Below, piece after piece: positions 12,251 to 18,702 of a stretch of DNA of 21,069 bases. The translations under genes were made by a program, and so were the position numbers. The stretch lies in IMG/VR virus record IMGVR_UViG_3300002144_000408, positions 1 to 21,069 of that record. One strand, written 5' to 3'. A model generated the notes under the pieces. That model was not told the DNA's origin. It saw nothing but the letters and a program-made list of their open reading frames with translations, and made no database searches. The stretch is from a virus. Numbering within the stretch: position 1 is the first letter of the stretch; each line of letters begins with the position of its first letter.

Positions 12251-13404
12251 AGCGTAGGATCTTCTAATATATTAATAATTCTTTCGCCTAACTCTTTAAA
12301 TTGTTCTTCATCCCAACCGCGAGTTGTTTCAGCAGCAGTTCCTATACGAATTCCACTTGTTTCTTTAAAGTTTCGAGGATCGTTAGGAATACCATTTTTG
12401 TTTACAGTGATACGATGTTTCTCTAAGATATCAGCAGCTTGTCTTCCACTCAATTCAGAGTTAATTAAACTAACTAATATAATATGACTATCGGTTCCAC
12501 CTGTAAGTACTTCTAAGGTTTTAGATTTGCTTAATGTTTCAGATAAGGCTTGTGCGTTTATAACAACCTGGCGGGCATAAGCTTTAAACTCTGGTGTGTT
12601 GGCTTCAATGAATGCCTGAGCTTTAGCCGCAATCATATTCATCAAAGGACCGCCTTGAGTACCTGGGAATATTGCTGCATTAATATGTCTTGTGTATTCA
12701 GTATTGTTCCATAATATAATACCGCCTCTTGGTCCGCGCAATGTTTTGTGAGTCGTAGAAGTAACAACATCAGCGTAAGGAATAGGGCTATCATAGACAT
12801 CGCCGGCAATCAAACCGGAATAGTGAGCCATGTCAACCATAAGAAATGCACCTACCGAATCAGCAATCTCTCTAAATCGTTTCCAATCAATTTGTCTTGG
12901 GTATGCACTTGCACCGGCAATAATCATTTTAGGTTTATGAGCTTCTGCCATTAAAGCAACATCATCATAATTAATTAAACCATCTTCGCCAACACCATAC
13001 GTATGAGCATCAAACCATTTACCTGAAATAGTTACAGGAGCTCCATGAGTCAGATGTCCGCCGCTTGCCAAATCCATACCGAGAATTGTATCACCAACAT
13101 TTAGAAAGGCTTTCATTACTGCAAGATTAGCATTGGCACCAGAATGTGGTTGAACATTCGCATATTCACAACCGTATATTTCTTTCAGTTGGTCAATTGC
13201 TAAAGTCTCAACTTCATCCATGAATTCGCAACCATTATAATAACGGGCTCCTGGATATCCTTCTGCATATTTGTTTGTAAACTCTGAACCACATAATTTC
13301 ATGACTGCCTTGGAAGCAAAGTTCTCAGAGGCAATTAATTCTACAGTTAGTTTTTGGCGGGAGAGTTCTTTTTGGTAGATTTTGTTAATTCTTTCATCAA
13401 TCAT
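12244..13404 (-). CDS. glyA: Serine hydroxymethyltransferase
   Basis: The 386-aa PLP enzyme carries VELIASENFAS and NKYAEGYPGARYYNG near the N-terminus, QPHSGANANLAVM, MVDMAHYSGLIAG (Asp191, His194), and the cofactor-lysine motif STTHKTLRGPRGG with Lys220. It converts serine and tetrahydrofolate to glycine and 5,10-methylene-THF. The latter is the methyl donor for ThyX, encoded upstream; glycine is a substrate for the 5-aminolevulinate synthase in the same window. It is about 30 residues shorter than the E. coli enzyme (417 aa), mainly at the C-terminal end. A perfect consensus promoter (P7) lies 129-157 bases upstream, inside the glutaredoxin gene, so glyA can be transcribed apart from the duplicated genes. 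Confidence 0.95.
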   Translation of the reverse strand: MIDERINKIYQKELSRQKLTVELIASENFASKAVMKLCGSEFTNKYAEGYPGARYYNGCEFMDEVETLAIDQLKEIYGCEYANVQPHSGANANLAVMKAFLNVGDTILGMDLASGGHLTHGAPVTISGKWFDAHTYGVGEDGLINYDDVALMAEAHKPKMIIAGASAYPRQIDWKRFREIADSVGAFLMVDMAHYSGLIAGDVYDSPIPYADVVTSTTHKTLRGPRGGIILWNNTEYTRHINAAIFPGTQGGPLMNMIAAKAQAFIEANTPEFKAYARQVVINAQALSETLSKSKTLEVLTGGTDSHIILVSLINSELSGRQAADILEKHRITVNKNGIPNDPRNFKETSGIRIGTAAETTRGWDEEQFKELGERIINILEDPTLW

Positions 13405-13409
13405 TGTAT

Positions 13410-13673
13410 TTAATAGTCCTCACTCATTTTCAATTGGCACTCCTTTACGAAGTGATAAAAAGTACCGATATACCGATCATCCTCAAATATTTGAGGTAAT
13501 ACATTTGTACTTACATTCAATTCTTTCAGTTTATTATAATATAAAGTGAGTCCAATGTCAAGGAATGTATACTCACCATACATATCATTTGCTGTCTTCT
13601 TTGCCTTATCACAAAACTGACAGCCTTTTGTACCATAGATGTAGATCACTTCTTCGGAGTGTTCTCTTTCCAA
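13410..13673 (-). CDS. Glutaredoxin (intact copy of a duplicated gene)
   Basis: The 87-aa protein is a full glutaredoxin: YIYGTKGCQFCDKAKK holds the dithiol active site Cys18/Cys21, VLPQIFEDDRYIG the cis-Pro loop and following strand, and a C-terminal helix completes the fold. Glutaredoxins reduce disulfides, including the C-terminal pair of class I ribonucleotide reductase, and some carry Fe-S clusters. The first 42 codons lie in the duplicated block, so an almost identical N-terminal half occurs at 14225-14100 fused to another gene. Promoter P7 is embedded in codons around residues 38-47. It overlaps the 105-aa gene upstream by 28 bases. Confidence 0.88.
   Translation of the reverse strand: MEREHSEEVIYIYGTKGCQFCDKAKKTANDMYGEYTFLDIGLTLYYNKLKELNVSTNVLPQIFEDDRYIGTFYHFVKECQLKMSEDY
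13533..13561 (-). promoter_or_regulatory. Perfect sigma70-type promoter P7 inside the glutaredoxin gene
   Basis: TTGACA at 13561-13556 and TATAAT at 13538-13533, minus strand, spacer 17. The -35 is made from the last bases of the duplicated block and the -10 from unique sequence. The matching site in the other repeat copy keeps TTGACA but has no TATAAT, so only this copy forms a promoter. The next gene start is glyA. Confidence 0.8.
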
Positions 13674-14099
13674 TTGTTAATGTAATCAAGCTGTTTAGCC
13701 TGGGACCACTCTTCCGCTAACAGTTCGTTATCTTCTTTGAATAATCGTAGTACTTTTTCTGTATCAGCAAAATCGACGTTAGTAACTGTTTCACCTAACC
13801 ATCTTTGAGAGAACTCTTTTACTTCTTCTGATTCCACAAATTCCTGGGCAAATTGCCTTGCAAGCTTATCTGGTATCCGATCCTCGTGAAGGCCTTCGCG
13901 AGGTATAATGTATCTCTGTTTGAATACTGAAATTGTATCTACTATTACATAATCACCTTTCATCTTTCACTCCCTTAATTAGTTTACGCTCAGATATTGG
14001 TTGTCCAAATTCACGAGCAAAAACTGTTTTGCCTTTATCAGGACTTTCGTAAATATACTTTTTCTTTTCTTCACTAATTTTAATATCTTTTGTCATTAT
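13549..14099. repeat. Tandem direct repeat, copy 1 (period 552)
   Basis: This block repeats directly at 14101-14651 with only four base differences, at 13554, 13567, 13839 and 13898. It covers the 3' part of the chimeric ORF, the whole 105-aa gene and the first half of the glutaredoxin gene. Two differences are silent and two change an amino acid (Thr/Lys, Phe/Ser). Outside the borders the identity stops abruptly. Confidence 0.97.
13646..13963 (-). CDS. Duplicated 105-aa phage hypothetical protein, copy 1
   Basis: The product starts MKGDYVIVDTISVFKQRYIIP, a beta-hairpin, then has charged helices with VKEFSQRWLGETVTNV and a Glu/Lys-rich end. It resembles small phage proteins with a strand-rich start and helical tail, but I assign no function. 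It differs from copy 2 by one residue, Phe in place of Ser near residue 42. Its start overlaps the chimeric ORF by 11 bases and its end overlaps the glutaredoxin by 28, the same arrangement as in the presumed ancestral operon. Confidence 0.75.
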   Translation of the reverse strand: MKGDYVIVDTISVFKQRYIIPREGLHEDRIPDKLARQFAQEFVESEEVKEFSQRWLGETVTNVDFADTEKVLRLFKEDNELLAEEWSQAKQLDYINNWKENTPKK

Positions 14100-14225
14100 T
14101 AGTCCGATGTCAAGGAATTTATACTCACCATACATATCATTTGCTGTCTTCTTTGCCTTATCACAAAACTGACAGCCTTTTGTACCATAGATGTAGATCA
14201 CTTCTTCGGAGTGTTCTCTTTCCAA
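13953..14225 (-). pseudogene. Chimeric ORF: truncated glutaredoxin fused in frame to the 47-aa gene
   Basis: The first 42 residues repeat the glutaredoxin N-terminus, including the CQFC active site, up to FLDIGL. One junction codon follows, then the complete 47-aa protein MTKDIKISEEKKKYIYE... The cis-Pro half of glutaredoxin is missing, so the thioredoxin fold cannot complete and redox activity is unlikely. The fusion is exactly what a 552-base tandem duplication would make at its junction. The 47-aa part may still be made alone: its own ATG at 14096 has GGA six bases upstream. Whether to call this a pseudogene or a new fusion gene depends on expression. Confidence 0.8.
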
Positions 14226-14515
14226 TTGTTAATGTAATCAAGCTGTTTAGCCTGGGACCACTCTTCCGCTAACAGTTCGTTATCTTCTTTGAATAATCGT
14301 AGTACTTTTTCTGTATCAGCAAAATCGACGTTAGTAACTGTTTCACCTAACCATCTTTGAGAGAACTCTTTTACTTCTTCTGATTCCACAGATTCCTGGG
14401 CAAATTGCCTTGCAAGCTTATCTGGTATCCGATCCTCGTGAAGGCCTTCACGAGGTATAATGTATCTCTGTTTGAATACTGAAATTGTATCTACTATTAC
14501 ATAATCACCTTTCAT
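14198..14515 (-). CDS. Duplicated 105-aa phage hypothetical protein, copy 2
   Basis: This copy is identical to the one at 13646-13963 except for Ser instead of Phe near residue 42. It overlaps the 47-aa gene before it by 11 bases and the chimeric ORF after it by 28 bases. All its start signals are kept, so both copies should be translated, which would double the dose. Confidence 0.75.
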   Translation of the reverse strand: MKGDYVIVDTISVFKQRYIIPREGLHEDRIPDKLARQFAQESVESEEVKEFSQRWLGETVTNVDFADTEKVLRLFKEDNELLAEEWSQAKQLDYINNWKENTPKK

Positions 14516-14648
14516 CTTTCACTCCCTTAATTAGTTTACGCTCAGATATTGGTTGTCCAAATTCACGAGCAAAAACTGTTTTGCCTTTATCAGGACTTTC
14601 GTAAATATACTTTTTCTTTTCTTCACTAATTTTAATATCTTTTGTCAT
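14505..14648 (-). CDS. 47-aa phage protein (KGKTVFAREFG motif), intact copy
   Basis: An ATG at 14648 with AGG seven bases upstream opens MTKDIKISEEKKKYIYESPD, followed by KGKTVFAREFG and a basic tail. The YESPDKGKTV-x-x-R-x-FG pattern is one I associate with tiny proteins of T4-like phages. The function is unknown. It overlaps the preceding 92-aa gene by 17 bases and the 105-aa gene by 11. An identical sequence is the C-terminal half of the chimeric ORF. Confidence 0.7.
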   Translation of the reverse strand: MTKDIKISEEKKKYIYESPDKGKTVFAREFGQPISERKLIKGVKDER

Positions 14649-14910
14649 TATATAACCTACGAACAATTTTGTTTACAATATAGTCTGCTTCTGGATATTC
14701 ATCCATCATATCAACAACGTTATCAATAATATCTAAATTTTCGAGCATTTCATTTCGTCTTTCCAACCATGCAAGTTGTTCACGGTGTTGCTCAAGATGC
14801 TCTATATAATGTAGATCATGTAACTTTTTAATTAATGCATTCATACGTAACCACTTGTGGTAGTCAATATCGCCGTCTTCGTTAAAAGGGTTATCTTTAT
14901 GATCGTCCAT
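14632..14910 (-). CDS. Helical 92-aa hypothetical protein
   Basis: This protein begins MDDHKDNPFNEDGDIDYHKW and is mostly predicted helix, with a possible coiled coil around LHYIEHLEQHREQLAWLERRNEML. It is soluble and charged, with no catalytic motif. It starts eight bases after the YbaN-like gene and overlaps the 47-aa gene, so it is part of the operon. No family is recognised. Confidence 0.6.
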   Translation of the reverse strand: MDDHKDNPFNEDGDIDYHKWLRMNALIKKLHDLHYIEHLEQHREQLAWLERRNEMLENLDIIDNVVDMMDEYPEADYIVNKIVRRLYNDKRY

Positions 14911-14918
14911 AATACTAT

Positions 14919-15335
14919 TTATTTAAATAAACCAATTTTCTCGCCTGCTTCTTTACGACGATCGTATTCTTCTGGTGTTGAAGGATATCTCCACCCCCAT
15001 AATGCGCCTAGAGCCATAAAGGATCCAGAGTAAGCTACTGCTTTCCAGTTCCCGGTTGTTACAATCATTAAGATTAAAGCAAAGGCCATAAATCCTAACA
15101 TCATATACTTTGCCTTTTGTGGAAACACTTTCTTTGTTTCCCAGTTAGTTAAAAATGGTCCAAACAGTTTATGGCCATACAACCAATTGTGCATTCTATC
15201 TGAACTCTTTGCGAAACAATAAGCCGCAAATACAGCAGGAATGCTAAAAGGAATACCCGGTAGGATAACTCCAATATAAGCAACACCTAATGAAAGGAAA
15301 CCCAATCCACTCCACATTAGTTTTTTCATACTCAT
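14919..15335 (-). CDS. YbaN/DUF454-family small inner-membrane protein
   Basis: The 138-aa protein matches the DUF454 (YbaN) layout: a first hydrophobic segment with LGVAYIGVILPGIPFSIPAVF, then the family's CFAKSSDRMHNWLYGHKLFGPFL stretch, and two more membrane segments around residues 78-110 (MMLGFMAFALILMIV and AYSGSFMALGALWGW). YbaN proteins are bacterial inner-membrane proteins of unknown function, often near heme or porphyrin genes in some genomes by my recall. It shares its first base with the stop of the membrane protein gene before it. It looks like a host gene acquired by the phage. Confidence 0.78.
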   Translation of the reverse strand: MSMKKLMWSGLGFLSLGVAYIGVILPGIPFSIPAVFAAYCFAKSSDRMHNWLYGHKLFGPFLTNWETKKVFPQKAKYMMLGFMAFALILMIVTTGNWKAVAYSGSFMALGALWGWRYPSTPEEYDRRKEAGEKIGLFK

Positions 15336-16213
15336 TATATTTTCCTTCGTTTTAATGTGGTGGTTAAACCTGTCTTAACCAATCCACCTGCATTTTCTTT
15401 TATTTCAACAGATAAGCCACTTTCTTTTTCTTTTATCTCCATGTTCATTATTTGACTATTATCAATTAATGGTTTAGAAGGAGTTTCACGATCGCGTTTA
15501 AAGGCTGCCGTGCTTACGATTAATAACATTATTGCCAAAGGATCAAATACAAATATAATTACAAGTATAATCCATCGTACTGCATCGTCATAATATTCTT
15601 TAGCATTAGATCCGTATATCATATCTGCGATATATTTCACAGGACCTAATTCCGATTCTTGTTCTAACTGAAGTCTCTGTATTGGTAACTTCTGTTCGTT
15701 ATATTGTACAATACTATCCACTGCTTTGTCAATGGTTATTGCTAAATTATTTCTTTCTTCTGTTTGACGACCATTTACATAGTTACGATCTTTAGGTTGT
15801 GAAGTCTCTAATACATAATCCAGACTTTCGATACGGTCTTGTGCGGCTTTGAGTTTGGATTGTTCTGCGGCTATTCTTGTATCAATGATACTTGCTTCGA
15901 GAGAATAGGTATCTGATACTAATGCTGAATCAATATGAGCTTTAGATAAGAATCCAAATATACCCATACTTGTAATTAACATTAGGACTATAACTGCGGC
16001 TGTAAAATAACCACGTACTAAATTATTAATACGATCCCATTCGTAATGTAACCATGCTGCAGATACAAGTTTGCTGATCTCTAACACTGTTGCCATAATC
16101 GCAATGCCGATAACAGCACCACTGAAGATCGTCATTAATCCGACGATACTAAAATAAGCAGCCGTAGTAGCAAGAGTAAGAGATGTTCCGAGGGTTAACC
16201 ATTTCATTTTCAT
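15335..16213 (-). CDS. Membrane protein with four TM helices and periplasmic or cytoplasmic coiled coil
   Basis: The 292-aa protein has hydrophobic segments at about residues 7-27, 31-51, 68-89 and 212-237. Between the third and fourth lies a charged helical stretch (about 100-190) rich in Glu, Gln, Leu and Lys, likely a coiled coil. The last helix carries VFDPLAIMLLIVS, a pattern found in several phage membrane proteins of unknown role. The hydrophilic C-terminal tail of about 50 residues is probably cytoplasmic. It sits four bases after the 5-aminolevulinate synthase gene. Possible roles include superinfection exclusion or membrane remodelling, but nothing in the sequence decides this. Confidence 0.75.
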   Translation of the reverse strand: MKMKWLTLGTSLTLATTAAYFSIVGLMTIFSGAVIGIAIMATVLEISKLVSAAWLHYEWDRINNLVRGYFTAAVIVLMLITSMGIFGFLSKAHIDSALVSDTYSLEASIIDTRIAAEQSKLKAAQDRIESLDYVLETSQPKDRNYVNGRQTEERNNLAITIDKAVDSIVQYNEQKLPIQRLQLEQESELGPVKYIADMIYGSNAKEYYDDAVRWIILVIIFVFDPLAIMLLIVSTAAFKRDRETPSKPLIDNSQIMNMEIKEKESGLSVEIKENAGGLVKTGLTTTLKRRKI

Positions 16214-16217
16214 AATA

Positions 16218-17420
16218 TTAGTGAACGTGTTTAAACGTTTCCAGTAATCCTGCGACCAAATCTTCCATCATACCATTAGTGTGAAGTGGTGTAGGTGTAA
16301 TTCTAAGCCGCTCTTTACCCACATCGACTGTTGGGTAATTAATAGGTTGTACATATAATCCATGTTCGTTTAATAGCCTGTCTGAAATTGCTTTACATTT
16401 CTTTGCATCTCTAACCATCACTGGTAATATATGAGTGCAACTGTTTGGATGTATTTCGATATTGTTCTCTATAAATAGTTGTCTTAATGTTTCAGCTCGT
16501 TCTTGATGTAGTTCTCTCAATTCATTATGATCCATTAAATAACGAATAGAAGCAATTGCTCCTGCTGCCATTACAGGACTCATACTTGTTGTAAATATAA
16601 ATCCACTTGCCACAGATCTAATTGCATCAAGAACAATACTGTCACCAGCAATATAACCACCGTGACAACCAAAGGCCTTTCCTAAAGTTCCATTGATAAT
16701 ATCAACTCTGTCTTGTAAGCCTTCCTTTTCGCAATATCCTGCGCCTGTATCTCCATAGAGACCAACTGCATGTACTTCGTCAATATATGTCATTGCGTTA
16801 TATTTATCTGCTAAGTCACAAATTTCTGCAATAGGGCCAACATCTCCATCCATACTATATACAGATTCAAATACAATACATGGTGTTAACTCAGCCTCAG
16901 TTGCAGAAATAAGACAGGCTTCTAATGATGCCATATCATTATGTTCCCAAACACGTTTCTCTGCTCTGCTGTGTTTCATTCCCATAATCATTGAGGCATG
17001 ATTCTTGTTATCTGAAACAAAACATATATTAGGAATGATACGAGATAGAGCAATTAACGCCCATTCGTTTGCTACATAAGCAGAAGTAAATAATAGACCA
17101 CTTTCTTTTTGATGTAATTTCGCAATTACATTTTCGAGTGTAACATGATAATGAGAGGTACCGCCAATATTACGAGTACCTCCACTACCGCTTCCTGTCT
17201 TTAACAGCGCGGTTTGCATTGCGTCAATTACATACTTGTTTTGTCCCATTCCCAAATAATCATTTGAGCACCAATTGACAATTGTCTTTGGAGAATAAGG
17301 TGAGTACCAAGTCGCTTTAGGAAAGTTTCCCTTATCACGAACGATATCGTTAAATACCCTGTACTTACCTTCTTCTTTTAATTTATCAATCACATCATGA
17401 AAAGGTTTTTTGTTAATCAT
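16218..17420 (-). CDS. hemA: 5-aminolevulinate synthase (first step of heme synthesis, Shemin pathway)
   Basis: The 400-aa alpha-oxoamine synthase reads as ALAS rather than KBL or Bio[18 protein letters not shown] is the typical ALAS start, [17 protein letters not shown] marks the glycine/succinyl-CoA site, [12 protein letters not shown] gives Asp214 and His217, [12 protein letters not shown] holds PLP Lys248, and [11 protein letters not shown] and [10 protein letters not shown] close the set. Lysine 248 has the same number as in Rhodobacter ALAS. It condenses glycine with succinyl-CoA to 5-aminolevulinate, which feeds heme and other tetrapyrroles. The Shemin route is used by alphaproteobacteria, which supports such a host. 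It follows nrdB by 13 bases, so it is likely co-transcribed with the nucleotide genes. All visible catalytic residues are intact. Confidence 0.94.
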   Translation of the reverse strand: MINKKPFHDVIDKLKEEGKYRVFNDIVRDKGNFPKATWYSPYSPKTIVNWCSNDYLGMGQNKYVIDAMQTALLKTGSGSGGTRNIGGTSHYHVTLENVIAKLHQKESGLLFTSAYVANEWALIALSRIIPNICFVSDNKNHASMIMGMKHSRAEKRVWEHNDMASLEACLISATEAELTPCIVFESVYSMDGDVGPIAEICDLADKYNAMTYIDEVHAVGLYGDTGAGYCEKEGLQDRVDIINGTLGKAFGCHGGYIAGDSIVLDAIRSVASGFIFTTSMSPVMAAGAIASIRYLMDHNELRELHQERAETLRQLFIENNIEIHPNSCTHILPVMVRDAKKCKAISDRLLNEHGLYVQPINYPTVDVGKERLRITPTPLHTNGMMEDLVAGLLETFKHVH

Positions 17421-17433
17421 TTTCTACGCCTAG

Positions 17434-18681
17434 TTAGCTTGCGTAGGCATCGTCCCAAGTTCCTTCTAAACCAGCAACCTCATATTCGGTTACACGATTT
17501 TCGAAGAAGTTTGTATGGTCTGCTCCATTGAGCACCCATTCTAACCAAGGTAATGGATTATCTTTTACCTTGAAGTTCGGTTTCATGCCTAACTGTAATA
17601 ATCTTCTATCCGTTATATATTTTATATATTCTTTTACTTCGGATTTTTCCAGTCCTTCAATAGATCCCAGTGCGTAGGCAAGATCAATAAACTTATCTTC
17701 TAGGTCTACAATATCTTTCGACATTTCATAGATTTCTTTTTTGAACTCATCGTCAACAACACGACTATGTTCTTTCACAAACGCTTTAAACAATTTAGAG
17801 TTACCTTCAACGTGAATTGATTCATCACGAATACTCCATTCTACTACTTTACCCATACCTTTCATTTTACCGAAACGTTGAAAGTTCAATAGCATAACGA
17901 AAGAAGCAAACAATGCAACACCTTCGTTAAATACAGATTTGGCTAAAGATAGACCTAAACCGCGTAAAGTATTTGTATCTGCTTTACGCATATATTCAAT
18001 CTTGTCTGCCATTTCAGAATAATCTAAAAACGCGTGGTATTCACTATCAGGCAAACCTAAGGTCTCATTCAATAGAGCATATGCACGTTGATGAATACCT
18101 TCTCTTGCGGCAAACGATCCTAACATATTACGGATTTCGTTATTCTTAAACTTTGGAATAAACTGATCGTAATAGTTCTGTCCTACAGCAACATCAGACT
18201 GAGTAAACAACCTTAGGATGTTTGTAATATAATCTTTCTCAACTTTGCCAATCTTACCACCTTTCCAATCAGACACATCTTCAGATAAATCCAATTCATC
18301 TTCAATCCAGTGCGCTTTCTCGTGTCTTGTCGTAATCTCAACAGCCCAAGGGTAATGAAATGGTTTATAAGTTTCTGAAAACTCTAAAAGACCACCTTGC
18401 TTTTTAATTAATGTATTAGAGATTGTCATTAGGTCGTTATACGTACCTATATGTTTGTCATCAATAAAGATTTGCGGTAATGATCTTACTTCTTTGCCGT
18501 TTGACATCCTTTGATAGAATGAGAGACGTTGTTCTTCGTCATCTAATACTACCTGCGTGTAACCAAACCCATGTTGTGTAAACCATGCCTTTGCCTTTTC
18601 ACAAAAAGGGCAATTTGATTTGGTATAAATTAATACTTCCATTTTCTTTCCTGTCTTACTGGTGGGTATTGCGCCAACCAT
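17434..18681 (-). CDS. nrdB: Class I ribonucleotide reductase small subunit fused to N-terminal glutaredoxin
   Basis: Residues 14-95 are a glutaredoxin domain: MEVLIYTKSNCPFCEKAKAW with Cys24/Cys27 and LPQIFIDDKHIGTY. The rest is a class I NrdB with diiron ligands Asp163 (FTQSDV), Glu194/His197 (REGIHQRAY), Glu253 (NEGVALF) and Glu287/His290 (RDESIHVEG), and the radical tyrosine at Tyr201 in the E. coli Tyr122 position. The C-terminal tail ends WDDAYAS, the segment that docks on NrdA. Fusing the reductant to the radical subunit gives NrdA its own thiol supply. Two starts are possible: 18681 with AAGGA, or 18642 (MEVLIY) with AGGA; the latter gives a tidier domain start. nrdA is 21 bases upstream. 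Confidence 0.93.
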   Translation of the reverse strand: MVGAIPTSKTGKKMEVLIYTKSNCPFCEKAKAWFTQHGFGYTQVVLDDEEQRLSFYQRMSNGKEVRSLPQIFIDDKHIGTYNDLMTISNTLIKKQGGLLEFSETYKPFHYPWAVEITTRHEKAHWIEDELDLSEDVSDWKGGKIGKVEKDYITNILRLFTQSDVAVGQNYYDQFIPKFKNNEIRNMLGSFAAREGIHQRAYALLNETLGLPDSEYHAFLDYSEMADKIEYMRKADTNTLRGLGLSLAKSVFNEGVALFASFVMLLNFQRFGKMKGMGKVVEWSIRDESIHVEGNSKLFKAFVKEHSRVVDDEFKKEIYEMSKDIVDLEDKFIDLAYALGSIEGLEKSEVKEYIKYITDRRLLQLGMKPNFKVKDNPLPWLEWVLNGADHTNFFENRVTEYEVAGLEGTWDDAYAS

Positions 18682-18702
18682 ATTCTTTTTCCTTATATTC
18701 TG

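Larger units (their letters stand above)
14101..14651. repeat. Tandem direct repeat, copy 2 (period 552)
   Basis: Second copy of the block at 13549-14099, directly abutting it within one base. It contains the whole 47-aa gene, the 105-aa gene and the N-terminal half of a glutaredoxin. The right edge ends just past the 47-aa gene's ATG, near GTCATTAT, after which the two copies diverge. Confidence 0.97.

Noticed and set aside
14916-14923. AATAAATA as a late promoter before the 92-aa gene
   Set aside because: It lies only about six bases before the ATG, so transcription would start at or inside the gene.
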